Shown: piece by piece, positions 13,773 to 27,869 of the stretch
Layout: each line of letters opens with the position of its first letter
Numbering within the stretch: the stretch's first letter is position 1
Source: Kryptolebias marmoratus
Lineage: Eukaryota > Chordata > Actinopteri > Cyprinodontiformes > Rivulidae
DNA length: 64,000 bases
Assembly (NCBI RefSeq): GCF_001649575.2
Contig: NC_051449.1
Span: 12,360,098-12,424,097, forward strand
Direction: 5' to 3'
Made by a program: the position numbers and the translations under genes
The notes under the pieces: generated by a model
What the model was told of the DNA's origin: nothing
What the model saw: only the letters and a program-made list of their open reading frames with translations
Databases searched by the model: none

Positions 13773-16700
13773 CGTAAGTATATGCGCCCAAGTATTTGAT
13801 GAGGTTCCACCCCCGCTTTCTCATCTTTGTCTTGTTCTCCTAAAACTCACTTCTCTGACTGCTCAGTTTCAATTCCCAACTATCAGGATTTGGCCCAGGT
13901 CACAGTGGCCTACAGAGCATACCAAGACAGGACAAAGCCTTGGCTGAATCCAGAAGAAATGATTTGTGAAGAGCTTGCGTGCTTCCCTGAAAATAACAAC
14001 TGAGGGCAATATCTTTTAGTTCTGATATATACAAGAACTGTGACTTTGATTACATGGGCCTCCACAAAACTTACTCAGCTTTATTTTTTATGCTTTAATC
14101 AATTTAACACTGAACATGAAAACAAAAAAAGAAAACATTGTAAAATGTTTAATCTGGCTATTACCAATGGGCACATGCCCACAAGACCATGATCTATTGA
14201 GTAAGAAGGGACTGGGGTCAGTTTTCATCTTCATCTAACTGGCAATCTGATAAAACACACCCAGTCAACAACTGCCAAACCACACGCCTAAATATACAAA
14301 CAAGTGCAGATATAAGCAATCATTCTGGCTCCCTGGTTTCACCACATAAAAATCTGGACACTGTTAAAGTAGGGGAATATTGCATTCGTTATACAGATCA
14401 AATAAAATGCAACATTAAATACTAAATATAAAATTAGACCCATCTCAGGAGTACTGCACTGAAAACAAAATGCATGTGAAATGATGAAGAGATGCCTGAC
14501 TCAACTCAGAAAAGGAGGGTCACATGTTTAAGTGCATTGAAATCGATGAAAACAAAAACAGTATGAAAGTGTACATGCAGTAACACCTTTTACTGCGGAG
14601 TCCAAACTTTTAATGTGCAATAGCCATGTGTAATTTGAGATATTGGACCTTGAGCTATATAGCCGTAGCAGTGCAGCCATTCAATAAACCAGTGAGGCCT
14701 TAGTAAAATCAACCTGGGACCTCTTCAGAAGTGACAGAGCATTTGAGACCAATATAGAGGTGTGTAATTTCAGCCTAACCACACAGCCATAAACAGCCCT
14801 ATTTCACTGACTTATAGCACTGCAAAGACAGCCTTACTTCCAGCTCAGCACAGGTGTTGTGCCTCAGGTGAAGTCCAGGACAATAACTTTAAAGGTTCAC
14901 TAATGTAAACTTCTTGGACGAAAATCTATCTTTCCTCGGCTCCAATGACACAAGCCTATAGAGTTAAAAGGAGTTAAAACAGCCTGACAACTGTTCTGTT
15001 TTGTACTTTATACTGTATATCCCCACCCCCCTCCATTTTTGTACTAAAGGCACATTATTAGACAGCAGCCAAACATAAAAAGGTTTACAAAGATGATAGT
15101 TACATCCATCCTAGGCACAGCTACCTGTTTCCCCTGATTTAGCCTTTATACCAAGCTAAAGTTTACAAGTTAACACAACAATTATCTAAATTCATTGATT
15201 GTATTGCATTGTGTTGTAATATAAATAAAAACATTACTTCTCAAAGTTATTTGAATCTGGAGCCATATAACTAATTGATATTTTTTAATGCTCTTGATGC
15301 ATTTTTATGTAAAATAAAAAAAAATAAAAATAAATAAACATTCCCATCTACCCATCTAGAAAGAGTGTTTGGTGAGCTAAAACTGTGCAAGATAAATTAT
15401 TTCTTAGCAAGTCTGAGGGGTTTGGAGTTTCACCATCCCCTGATTAGTCATGCAGGCACTCCCCATTACAAGAATATGTTAGTCAGATTGAAATGATCAA
15501 AACAGATTCCATCTAACCTCAAAACATGAGAGAAATTTTAACTGGGTTCTGCAACTAACTCCTCTGATAGTGTTTGTTTTTGCCAACATGACTGCATTTT
15601 TTGTACTGATCTTCATATTTCTGACCCTGCCTGTGACTCTGAGCCATCACATCAGAGAGTTTTGCCACCCTGTGAAAAAGTATGACAGGCGGCTCTGTAG
15701 GCTACCAGCCAGGACGTCAAAACCTCACGGCACCTTTAACTTAGCTCCTAAATAGATTATCTGAGTGCTACACAAAGTTTGAACAAATCGAAAGTGTTGC
15801 TGCTGAAAATGGCACTGAGCATTAAAAACAAAAGTAAAACCTCCAAACAAAACTACAGCTTTATGCTTTCAGCTTTTTGTTAAAATTTGGGTTAATGTCT
15901 CTCAAAGTCATTGTTGACAGTGCAGCTGCATTTTAACAGCATCTGTCAGGTCTTTATCTTGCAATAAGTTGATTACACGGACCTGTTTAATACTAAAATC
16001 CTAATAATTAATCTGCAACAAGGAAGAGGTGAAGTCAAAAGTCAGGAGACGACTTACGAACCAGATAAAAGACAGAGCTGGGGTGAAATTAAACCGGTAC
16101 AACATGCTTAGGTACTGCTGAGACTTCCAAGTGGCTGTAGCTACTGGTGGCATTCAAAATGACATGTGGTTCCCAGCTGGGTTACTGAAGACACCATCAA
16201 GAACAAATAAAGAGTTGTGGTAAGCAGGGAAAGTTGGAGAATGAGAAAGACAACGGCTTGAACTGAGAAGTCTTGTTGGACTTGAAGAGATCATTTAGTA
16301 TCACAACATAATAGGTAGGGGTGCAGGGTGGATGAGAGAAATAGAGCATGGAATGAAAAGCACACTGCTTGAGCTTGCTTGCCCTGCAGATGACCCCTTC
16401 TTATTTGCTTGCAGTTTCTTCTGCACATTTTATGATCCAAGTATATCCTCTTTAATAATGTTGCCTTTGAAGTTCAGCAGACTATATTACTTACTGCCAG
16501 GAGTTAAAACATCTTCTGCTAGAGGAACCCAAACTTTTGCCAGCATTTCTTTTTTTTTTCCTTTTTTTTCTGTTGTTTGAAATAATTATTTTCACTCATG
16601 ATTAGGAACAAATTAGGGGATATGGCACGTCCCAGTGCTGTTCTGAAAATTCTAATGGCACGATAGACTTGCAGAACATTTGTATGTATTTACTCACTTT

Positions 16701-19700
16701 CATATTTACTAACGAAGTGGCAGCATGTACTCATAGGTCACGTTGATTAAATGTTTGTAAAATGGCCTTTCACCAGCTGGTTGTTCATGTGTCCTGTGTT
16801 TGTAGTACAGCGACTCAGTTTTATGCTCACAGCGTGTGAGAACAGTCTGGCCTTTCAGAACAAAACCTCTCGTTGAGACTATTTCAACATGTCCAAACCC
16901 TGCTCGTAAAGTTAGCGGGTTTACTCAGACCCTCCCTTGATTTCAGCGCTGGCCTTAGTCATGATTTCAAGTTTTTTATTTTCAAAAGGGCAGAAAGAGA
17001 AAAATGTACTGCTGCTTTTCCTATGGTAAATTATTTCACAACATAGTTAGCCCTATACAGTATGTTTTATAGTTTTTTATAAACATTACAGTAGAAAAGT
17101 AGTGGTTTGTGTTCACCATACAAACAATTGAGGTATGATTTTTTTTTCAACACAATTTTACATTGACACACAACTTCAAGTTCTTGACTGTCTATCCGGT
17201 CTTGCAGATGCCACATTTTACAGATTCATGTGTCAGAGAATGTAAAACTTTTCAAGGCTCCACAAGTACCTGTTGTGTTCAGTCTTTCCATGCTGCCAGT
17301 GGGTGCCAGTATTTTTGTCTGCATGATTGATTTTAATTTTAGAGGTCAATAAACATGTCTGTATGTGGCTGTCAGCTGTGCTATGTATGGGTATGTTTAA
17401 TATTGAATTATATTAATCATTGTATACTACATTATAGAATGGATTTAATAAACTTGAGGATATCGCCAAGATTTATATTTTGTTATTTTGCTGAGCTCGT
17501 ACAATTGGACCTTTGATTTTCTTTATGTAGGGAAATATCCAAGTAACTAACTTTGAATTTCCTTGGGCAAAGTGTCAAGTCCAGAACACACAGAAGCAGG
17601 TAAAATAACAACAAATCTACTATAAATCATCTCACAGATTATACAAGTATTCATTGGCCTTAACAAGTGGGAAATATGTGTAACTACTGGAGTTGACAGA
17701 AATCTCAAGTTGTAGTCAAACGACTCTGTCAGTGTTTTTGATACCACTGGGTGATCCTCTTGGTGTCCAGTTTGCTTCATGCTATATGTCAGACTTTGTC
17801 AAATGTATGTAAAAATCATGTTTTAGTTCTTTGTGCGTGTGTTATAAGAAGCAGAATATGGTTTTCATGAAAAAAAGAAAAAAAAAGACTGCTGCCTGGT
17901 ATAATAAAAGATGCCCGCACAATACACAAAGATTGAACTAACTGAGTCCCCGATGAGTGCTTCAAACTCATTAAATGCTTCAGCCAGGCTTTAGTGAATA
18001 TTTTAGATTAAACATAGAGGAAAAACAAAGTCAAATGTATTTTACTTGGGGCCAGTCTCATAAACGCCTCCTCAATGTTACAGTAGACCATCTTCTTTAA
18101 ACAATATGACAAATACACTTCATTCGTAGTGTTATCCACCTTAAAGCTATATCTCTGTATCATATGCAGATAAATATTTAGCAACATTAATGTACTCAAG
18201 ATGCAAATTCTCTCTGTTATCTCCTCCTGCACCTTGAAGATGAATATTTAATTTCTGTTTTCTGCTCCCAAACCCAATAAACAATTCTACAGGCCTCCAA
18301 GACCAAGACAGTTCAGTTGGAGGTTAGCAATAGGGAGCGGAGGTCATTGTTAGTCTGTGCTGCTGGCAGAGGGAACATACAGACAAAGCCGCCTTTAGGA
18401 GAGCACATTAATTGTGCATTCACAGGGGGATGTTAAAGTTCCACTGAAAGGAGTCAGGGAGCCATGAGTCAGATGTTAAACATGTGTAGGGAGTCTGTAT
18501 CGTTACAGACACCAAACATTTGATACTAAAAGTTATTATTTATTTAGCAAATGAGATATTATTTGGGTGCTGCAGTATTTTGCCGTTCACGAACCACTGG
18601 AATAGACAGCAGCACTGCAGTGAACCTATTTGCAACATGAATCAGGTGATCAAACTTGACGTCCTGCTGTGTCAGTCATTACATCCTTTGTGCATCGGGA
18701 AACGCTCCCTTCGCACCATGACACTTCCCTTTTATTACCATCCAATCTGATGAGCTCATTTCCTTGCCGATGCTGTTATCACATGCCAAGCCTGGAGACA
18801 GACATGCTTTCCAAAAACACATCCAACCACCCTCTCAACCACTGCTCAGGAATAGCTTTTGATTTCTCAAATCATCATTTTACTCAAAAGGGTGATGCTG
18901 GATGTCTATTAATTGTTTTCATTCGAAAAAGACTTAGACTTGGCAGCAATAAGCGCGTCAGCTGTTGTGAAAACAGAGATGTGGTTGTTTGTGTATTTGT
19001 ATCAGTGGGAATGACTTGATAGTCAGCTTTACAAATACAGTAAAATAATACAAGCAATTCCAGGAGGAAGCATTTTGAACAATAAAAGAACAATGTCTTG
19101 TAAAGTAAACGTGCAACATGACAGAGGTGAAGCAAGTAATGTTTATGAGCCTGATCAGTAAAGTGCTGTTTCAGCAAGATGATGGAGCGCAGACCTCATC
19201 GACACATTCCTTTAGATCACGGGACACAGATTCTTAGCTTCAGCACTTTTATGATTGCCTCCACTCATACTCAGATGAATACATAGAAGTGTGCACAACC
19301 ACAAAATGCATCTACACACTCATAAACACAGCTTTATAAACACACCTACTATATCCATCCATAATCACTTTATCAGCTTTGCACTGCTGCAGGAACCATC
19401 AATTGATTTGTTGTCAGTACATGTCATTCCTCTCCAGTGCTTTTATATACCTCATAAATGAATGAAAAGTGGCAATAAATAAGTTCCGAATTAATTTGGA
19501 TAACACCATAATGTCTGTAGGGAAAACTGCAAGGCACAGTGCTACACACCATCTGCATATATAACTCTCTCCTATAAATGTCAAGAAATGTTGATATTGA
19601 CAGAGTCTGAGTTTGAAATGATAGTTAAGATTCTGAGAAGTGGGGTTTTGTGGAAAGACTATGAGTACTTATTATTTTACCTGTTGGAGATAGCATTGTA

Positions 19701-20281
19701 AATGACCTCAGTTTAGAGAAATAAAGTGTAATTCTGACCGGATTGTGGAGCTAACTGCTAACAAAAGTGGGGCCAAGACTATAGTGGATCACTGTCATCT
19801 TAAAAAAACTCTAGTCTCAAAAAACTCATAATTGTTTATACTTTACACTGGCTTCAGTTGGGTATGATGTTTTTCAGCAAAAACCTAATGAAATACCTGC
19901 TGGACATGCCCCAGACTGCAAGGGAAGTGCTACTTCTAGCTGCTGCTGCTGCAGCTATTCAGACTTAAAAAAAATCTCTTAAAATCTTTTGTTTTTCTGT
20001 TTGCACTGAAGACATGCTGACAAAAGTGCTTTTTTAAAAAACTTATATATTTATGTTTGTTCGTATATTTTGACAAAAAAGTACAAGTTATTTTACAAGT
20101 TCATAACATTTAAGACAACTTTCTAAAGTGTTACATAAATCAACAACACATGAAAATTAATATAAAATAATAATACTAATCCACATTTGCAAATACCTTA
20201 AGTGCTGTGTCAGAATAAATTTGGTGGGGTCTTTTTATAAGCTCCTAATATGTATTGATTTTTTAATTTTTCATCTTTCAG

Positions 20282-20402
20282 ATATGCAGGAAGAGTTGTA
20301 GGAAACGGTCTGTCTGCACAGAAGCAAAACCCAGAGGTCAAAGTTCGCAGCATGGACCCTCTAATGGCTGAGGTCAAGGAAAGTTTGGAGTACTTCAACC
20401 AG
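20282..20402 (+). CDS. gpc5: gpc5 coding exon with the GPC5-diagnostic RVVGNG segment
   Basis: This is an internal exon of 121 bases between acceptor CTTTCAG and donor GTAGGA. Its first base completes the Arg codon begun at 811-813, then 40 codons follow in phase 0. The residues read YAGRVVGNGLSAQ, then NPEVKV, then SMDPLMAEVKESLEYFNQ. Human GPC5 has an almost identical RVVGNG and NPEVKV arrangement at the same distance from CWNGED. GPC3 has different residues there, and GPC1/4/6 have a VMGDGLANQ type segment. This exon is the main reason for calling the gene gpc5. The segment forms the end of the folded core and the helix leading to the membrane-proximal stalk. Confidence 0.93.
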
Positions 20403-20554
20403 GTAGGACCATGTTTGCTAAGCACAAATGCATGTCTGATCATAATAAATTTTGAAAACAAATAAGCACATTGTCACCAATTTATCTTATTGTTGTTTAA
20501 AACTGATTACAACTCTGAATTAATAAGCTTTAAGTAATAATAATGAATAGTTTA

Positions 20555-20557
<3 letters not shown>

Positions 20558-20592
<35 letters not shown>
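20558..20592. repeat. (AT)n microsatellite
   Basis: About 17 AT units lie 155 bases after the gpc5 exon that ends at 20402. Confidence 0.93.
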
Positions 20593-20596
<4 letters not shown>

Positions 20597-22210
20597 CTCC
20601 TTAGTCAATGTAACACATTGTTAAAAGATTTACTGAAATACTTTGCCTTTTCTTTTGAACCAGAAATTTGTTTTGAGAACAGAAAGAAATATCAAAGATA
20701 AATGAAAAGGATATTGGGTGAAAGGGAAACACTGACAAAACGATGAATTACTGTGGAAAGAAAAAAACAAAGAAAGATGAGAGGCCAGAGCAAAAGGTCA
20801 GGAATGAGTGACAGATAGGCATAGATGACACAAGCAGCTTCAAAGTGACACTGTTTGTCATGTAGATGGGGTTTAGGGCTGAAAAGAACCAAGAAGAAAA
20901 GGCCCATTTCAGACTTTCCCCAGAGGCCATTTGATGAGACAAACGGACAAGGATTTGGTTCCCCTTTGACTGCCTGCCCTTTTGTTGCCCTGTAAATTAT
21001 GCCCACAGATAGTATACCTCCCATCTCTCTTTCTATCACCATATCTCTCTGTCTTTCTCCTGATTTTACCTTTCCTCTGTCTATTTAATCATTCATGCTT
21101 CCATCTAATAAATCAAAAGAACTTTCTCTGCCATGTTGTCATTTGTCTTTGTTTCCGTCTGTTAGTCTCTCTGCTTTGCTCCTTTTGTGAACTCATATCA
21201 TCCAAACTTTTTTTTTCTTTCTACCTGCATTCATCCTCCTACCTTTATCTCAGTCTTTCTTATTTTTTTCATGAATATTTTTTCCCCGCCTGATCGTCTG
21301 TATCATGTATCGCTCATATCTCTCAGCCAGCCTGTCAACCTGTCTGCCGCTGACAGCTCAAGATCGTTCCTGTTAGACTTCAACATCCTGCCGTGCATAG
21401 TGGCTGTCAAGTACCTTGTTGTCATGGAAACTATGCAGAGTTGAGCGGGTGTCCCGTTGACATTTACAGGGTTGAAAAAGCCCACTTTGAATCTAGACCA
21501 AGTGACAGAGCTTGGCTGGGTTTCATGGTTGTGCCAGATAATAGTGAAGGATGAGTTGTCGGATTAATGTAGGATTTAAACAAGTGCAGAAATATGTTTT
21601 ATCACATGAGCTCACACTTTTACAGAGCTGTAGTGTGCTTAAATCACTACTTTTAAAGCTAAGTAAAAGTGTGTATAAACACTACTGCTTTCTAAAATAA
21701 GAAGTCTCTATATTAAGATTTCAAAAAAGAGAAAATTGTTTTTTATTTGGCAATTTTCCTAAATCTTAGAAGAAATGTTTCAGTAAACAAACCTATCCAA
21801 GTTTCAAACTTTATAGCTTACGTTATTACTAACTGGCTGCCATTTTAAAATATCAGGATTTTTGTTTGTTTCTCAGTCACCTTAAAATGCCCTAACACTT
21901 TTAAGCAAATAGTCATATTTGTCCCCAGCTATGCTTAAAATTGCTTTTTCTTTCATCTTGCCCTTTGCATGTTTGTTTGTGGCATCAGACATGAAAGCCA
22001 AAACTGAAAAAGTGGATAAAAACTAATGTAAATTTTATAAGTGAGCTTTAAAAAGAAAAAAAAAGGGGTAATTATTGTCATAATTACAGAGACAATCTAA
22101 AAGGTGAGCCACTGAAATGAATAGGTACTTGTAGAAATCTATCATCTCAGCTGTGTACTAGCATTTTTCCCCTCCTACTGAAGTTACCTTTTGTTCTTTG
22201 GATTTATATA

Positions 22211-22296
22211 AATAAAATAAAATAAAATAAAATAAAATAAAATAAAATAAAATAAAATAAAATAAAATAAAATAAAATAAAATAAAATAAAATAAA
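22211..22296. repeat. (AATAA)n pentanucleotide microsatellite
   Basis: This is an uninterrupted run of about 17 AATAA units (86 bases). Such A-rich runs often grow from the tail of a retroposon, but no recognisable SINE or LINE body adjoins it on either side. Confidence 0.93.
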
Positions 22297-22960
22297 CACT
22301 TAAAATGTTTCATCAATCAGAAATGTTCAACATTGCATACCTGAACCTTAAGGCACAAGGCTATCTCAAAAGCTATACACATAACAGTTTTTAGTTTAGA
22401 ATTTTCTCACTCAGAATTATGTTTAGCTCTAGTTTCCTGTGAGTATAATAGGATGGGCAGAATAGGACTATGTGCTTGTCTTTTTTATTCTTAACTCTAA
22501 TTTGGGTTGCTATTTCCACTAAAAAACAAATAAATAAATCAAAAAGGATCAGTTGAAACTCTATGCATATTATACATTATTATTTTTTACCTAAACGCCT
22601 TGTATGTATGTTAATGTATATCTAATGCGGGTTTTTAAATTCCCTGAGTTCCAGGAGTAGTGCTGGATGTGTAAATTTCTGTCTTATGAAGAGCACATAG
22701 TGCCGTGAAAAGGACTTTATCCACTAAGAGGATTGGGAAACTGCTGCTGATAAATCAAAGGCTCTGACCCTAATTTACTCATGCCACATTGCTTAAATTC
22801 TGAGTAGAACACAAAATGAGTGTGTGTGCACTTTTGCATGTGTGCAACCAAAGTGTACGCCTTTCAAATGTTTGATCCTCCTAATTATGTGACCTGTGCT
22901 ACACAGTTTTAGATGTGAAAGCATACAGACTTATAAATCTGATTGATTATATGTTGAATC

Positions 22961-24047
22961 CAGGGGTGGAAATTACAAATTTTGTCCACCAGCCACTATG
23001 GCTGGGGGACAATTTTTTTTTTTTCCCAGCCACTCAAATTTTTTCCCAGCCACTATTTTTTGTTGTGACAAAAAGTTATTTCATATGATGATGATGATGA
23101 TGGAGGTGGGTGGAAGCAGTTGTGGTTCCCTACAAGCTGAACAACACCTCTTTCTGGACACTGCATGGAAATAACTAGATTTATCTTATTTTATTTTTTT
23201 ATTTTAAACCATTAAAAGATGCATATCTGTACATAAAAAATTCAGACAAGTGATATTTATTTATGTGGAGTGTTTTTGAAGTATTTTTTTGTGCTTTTGA
23301 AAGTTTTTGTATGTAAGTTGTAATGTTTTTCAGACACTTGCTGCTTTTAATGCATAGATCTATTTGTGCTACCCGCTTATATTTAACAGATAGGATTTTC
23401 TGATGAAGGAAGTGATTTTTGTGGTTTTAGAAAGGTTTTCGTCGGGGATATAAATTGTTCCAATGCTATGCTAAGCATAACTCCTAAGCTTCCACTTCAG
23501 TATCCGATGATATTTAACATTAACACGAACCGCTATAGTTGTCGGTTTGTAAACATGACGGTAGCAGTTTTTGACGGGTAGCACCGACCGTTAGACATAG
23601 CTGTTTAGCCGTGCTNAACCAAATATTTCAGCCGTCTGAAATAATCCGTTCCCCCTCTAAAACACAGGACAAAAATAATTTACCAACAACTCCTTACCTA
23701 TGTTTATTCCTCTGTATTATGATATTATTAGCACATTTTATTTTTAAAAGAATGATGTTTTTTTGTTTTTTTAATGAGAAATATTTGCCCCTCTAAACAA
23801 TTCTGTTAATAGATAAATCATTATTTACGGAGACGCAGGGGGAACCGTATCTGATGGGGGAACGGGGCTCGACGTAACAGCAGCAACTCGAGCACATTGC
23901 TGCCCCCTATATGTCAAGAGGACAAACAACACCTTTTCTGTTCAAATTGCCAACCCGCCACAGTGGCGTGTGTGTTGATCAAATTCACACGCCACTTCAA
24001 TTATTTACCCGCATTTGGCCAGTGGGGGGTGCTAATTTCCACCCCTG
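22961..24047. mobile_element. Non-autonomous hAT-like DNA transposon, complete
   Basis: The element starts CAGGGGTGGAAATTA and ends with the exact reverse complement TAATTTCCACCCCTG, giving 15-bp perfect terminal inverted repeats. It is flanked by a perfect 8-bp direct repeat, GTTGAATC, at 22953-22960 and 24048-24055. An 8-bp target-site duplication together with CAGNGGT-type ends is the signature of the hAT superfamily. At 1,087 bp it contains no transposase frame, so it must have been moved by an enzyme supplied elsewhere. A perfect 11-bp inverted repeat (23962-23972 with 23986-23996) lies near the right end. There is also a short ATG triplet run (about 23084-23103) and one unresolved base (23616). 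The intact ends and duplication suggest a fairly recent insertion. The family name is not established here. Confidence 0.9.
23616..23616. other. Single unresolved base (N)
   Basis: One N lies within the hAT-like element, probably an ambiguous base in a multi-copy sequence. Confidence 0.95.
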
Positions 24048-27000
24048 GTTGAATCAAATAACATCTAGAAATAACTCACACACTTCAGTCAAATGCTATA
24101 TCTTGTATTTCTAGAAAACAGCCGCAGTCAGTAAGTTAAGATCCACCCATGTGGATCTCCTCTGATTATCCTCCCTATTTCTCTGTCCATAAATAAAGTT
24201 AAAGTGGACAATAAATGTTCTAAAATAGATGTCTGATTTATATCAGAGTCCAGCTGGTTTTGGGTGTGGATCCTTTTACAAAGCTGCATTTGTTTCCATG
24301 TGATTATCATCTCCAGATTGTTCGTCAGTTCGCATTTACTCTTTGATAAAGTCAGCAACAACATCCAGAACAAGCTTTTTTTTTCTGTTTTTACTGTTCT
24401 GCCAGACATAAAGACTGACATCATTATGCACACACAAATAAGATCCTAAAGATTTGGGGAAGTTATGGTAAGTGGAAAGTTCTGCAGCTTTTTTTTTTTT
24501 CTTTTTCCTACTGGAAAATACCCAGCATAAAAAAAAAAAAAAAAATCCAGTTCGAAGAGTCCATTTGCATGTGTCATTGATGAGGCTGACTGCCTCTGGT
24601 CTAGCCAAAAGCCTGGCAAGGTTCCACATCAGAAAAGCCACAGGGTTTAGGACACCCTCAGTACATCCCTCAGTCAATCTATGACCCTATCAATTAATGC
24701 CCAAAATTAAAGCTACTCTGTGCTTTCACTACTGGCAGTTTGTCTGTGCTATTTATCAGATGTACCCAGTGGACTCTCAAAAATGAAACAGATTTACAGA
24801 CTTAAATAGGCCATCACAATATATGACTTTTATAGTTCAGCTCCGCCTGCAGCAGTCTGAAGGAGTTTGAAAGTTAGTGGAGTACAAGGAGGAGGAAAGA
24901 GACTGGACTAAACTGGCAGAGCCTCACAGGGAGGGGACAGATTCTTTCCACTTGAAGAAGATGATGGAGCTGTTCTTCACAGAAACTCTCTCTCTCTTGC
25001 TGCTGCTGTGGCAACAGTACAGCAACAAGTCTCACTGCACGAGCCTCCCTGTTCGCCTGGCAACCAAACTTCATGAACCCAGACTGTAATTTGATCATAC
25101 AATTTTTTTTATCATCACAATTAGATGGAAAGCTTATGTATATTCCATCAGCTGTGGCTTTCTTTTTTCTACATTTGCCTATATTCACCCCCACCCTCCC
25201 TAAATTAATGTATTCTTCTTACATAGAGAAGATATGTGATGTGTTTGAAGTTAAAACTCTCATTTTCTGTCTTTTTTCATGTACATTTGTTGAAAGAACA
25301 AAAAAAAAATCATACTTTAATTATTTACGCAAATGATTTAGGACTTCGTCTTCTCATAAACAACAAATATCAGTAAAATAATAAAGGTTTTTATAATGGA
25401 TAAAGTAAAGTAAGTAATTAAAGCTTTTTTCTGTGACAATTGCAGTATTAAATGTATCAGCAATGTAGATCCTGCAGTGATTAATCTGGCATGTGGGCTG
25501 ATTATTACCATAATAATAGGCATTCATGGTGAGTGACCTCAAGAGGTACCTTGACGAAGCAGTTTTTTTCCCCCCAACCTTTCATGCTGCTGCCCTATAA
25601 GGACTAATGAAGCCCAGTTTGACGTCTGAAATGCTGCTGCTTCCCAGCAATGCTGAAACAGCTTTCACTGTCTTTCCACCCTCACATCTCTCACAACAAC
25701 TCTTTTGTTTCAACATGCTCTGAAAAAAAAGCTAATATTACTGAAGCTGCCATATGTGGCCCAAAATATCTGTCATTCACCACGTAGAAGTCAAAGTTTA
25801 TTCAAATAAACATGCATTACACACACTCACACACACTATCTGCTCCAGTGAGTGCCTGAAAGGTGTGTGGGGTGACAGCCTAACAAAATCGTGCACTACT
25901 GTGATTAAGGCATGAGTGCTGCATGAGGTCACGGTTGCAAAGGTGTCACTAATAGTTAGGAACACAGTCGACTTGTACTAACTTGTAGTGGAAGATGTGT
26001 TGTGCTGTTCTTTTTTTTAACGATTAAGAACTTTATGATAAACAAACTTCTTAAGTTTGATTTTTTTTCAGGATTTTTATTATCAGGAGTTAATATCTTT
26101 TTTTTTTAAAACATATTTCCCATGAAAGACATAAATAATGTTAAAGCCAAAAGTTACAATGCTTGAAATAAGCTTGAGCTCATTTCCTGTAGAAAAGTTT
26201 TATATCAAAAATCTTTTCAAATTTTCCAGGAACCTGCCTGACTGAATAAAGATAGGCATACTGTTTATTATAATGTATCTGTCTTGTATACAGATATATT
26301 TTATGACTGCACCAAAATAAACTGTAAGATACATCAGTGAGGGAGACTAATTAGCATAGCTGCTCCCAGTCAGAGCTGGGAAGTCAGTAATTCAATACAG
26401 GCCTCTGAACCAAACGATTCATTTTTGTTTTGGTTTCATATTTTGTTTTCATGTTCTCAATTCTTGCTTTATTTTCTGATTCATGTCATTAAGGTTTGCA
26501 CTCTGCTTGTTTCTATTTGGTTATCAATTAACACATCTAAAATGTGTTTTTTTTTATCCACATCCACTTCCTTTTTTCTTCGTCTTGTTTGTTGCCAGAT
26601 CTTTGTTCAGTGTTTGAATTCCATCTCTTGTCTAGATTAGAACTAGTTACTGCAGTGCTCTGTTCACAGTTTATGTTTCTTGGAGTCTCTGCAACTGAGT
26701 TAAGTGAAAAAAAAAAAATACTATGTCAAAGTCTCAAAATTGATCCTAAAAGAAAAACTTTATTGGTCAATGACCTGGGCAGATTTTCCTTCAGCATCCC
26801 TTGCTTTGCTTGATTTTTCCTTTATTCATATATGTGGTTTCACCACTACTGACTTTAATGAGTTCCTTTATTTTTAAACTTCCAGTAAAAAAATCAGAGC
26901 ATATTTTAATTAGTAACATATAAAGGTTATGAATTTAATCTTGTTGCAAAGATTTAATGACAACATCCCACATATGGCACATTTTTAGACATGGACAAAG

Positions 27001-27869
27001 ACACGCATTCACACTTTCAAGGCACCAGTTGTATTAATATATAAATATTCTAGGCTCCTTCAGAGGCCAATTTGTTATTCCTGGCAATGCAGGCTTTAGT
27101 GTGACTAGGATATAGTCAAATGCATGCAGGAATTCAGCCTTTGATGTCCTGAAACCCCCTATCATCCTCAAACTAAAGAATACCTTTAAGAAGAAAGAGA
27201 GTAGAGAAATAGTTGGCACGGTCTGAGGGGAACTAGAATTATTTCATGATTTGGGATTTAATTCAAAGTCTTTTTTGGAATACCTGATTTATCTTTGGAT
27301 GCCAGGATAATTTCAGGGCTGGCCTTACAGAGAAGGGCAGGTATTCTTCTCTTTTTGACCCCTTATCAGCTTAATTAAAGAACCCTTTTCATCCTCATGT
27401 TCATAGTACTTTTTATGAAGGTCCTCTTTCACAGATAGGCATTTTTTTCTTTTCTCTGTCACATCTCTCCTGTTTTTCTCTTTACCTTGAACTATTTTTC
27501 ATGTATAATAAAAGGTTCAAGATAATCAAAAAGGTGATAGAGGCAGACACATAAATTGCATAGTCAATACAATTAACCAAATCAGTGTAGTCAGCTTGGT
27601 TTAAATGATCAAAGACTACCTCAGCTAAGAGAAATAGTTTAACTCTGACCCGACTGGTGCACTTATAGCTTGTAAGAAAGATGCAAAGACTTAAATCAAT
27701 TGCTGCCATCCTAAACAATTTTGATATCCAAAATGTAAACAACTTTAAGGATGCTCTTTTCACTTACTGGGTCTTATTTTTCCAACAGGATTTAGAAAAT
27801 TAGACAGTGAGTTGTATTTAGTCCAATTCTGTACATACTGTTTGTCTCTGATTGCAGTCTTGACTCAGT

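Larger units (their letters stand above)
814..20281 (+). other. gpc5 intron, 19.5 kb
   Basis: This intron runs from donor GTAAGA to acceptor CTTTCAG. It contains a dispersed repeat copy (about 1060-1815), a sequencing gap (3773-3814), a possible hAT end (about 5936-5970), a (TG)n tract (6507-6540), a C-rich run (8177-8193), an (AT)n tract (12580-12633), an imperfect hairpin (13734-13772) and a candidate regulatory block (about 18255-18490). The unbroken frame at 3348-3689 is discussed as a finding. The rest is AT-rich DNA in which I recognise no gene. Confidence 0.75.

Noticed and set aside
20692..21444. Several overlapping frames on both strands
   Set aside because: The region is C/T-rich low-complexity intron; the frames have biased composition and no conserved features.
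24877..25089. Frame with a Leu-rich stretch resembling a signal peptide
   Set aside because: Its first codon is GTG, the Leu run comes from a CTG/CTC repeat, and it has no further protein features or start context.
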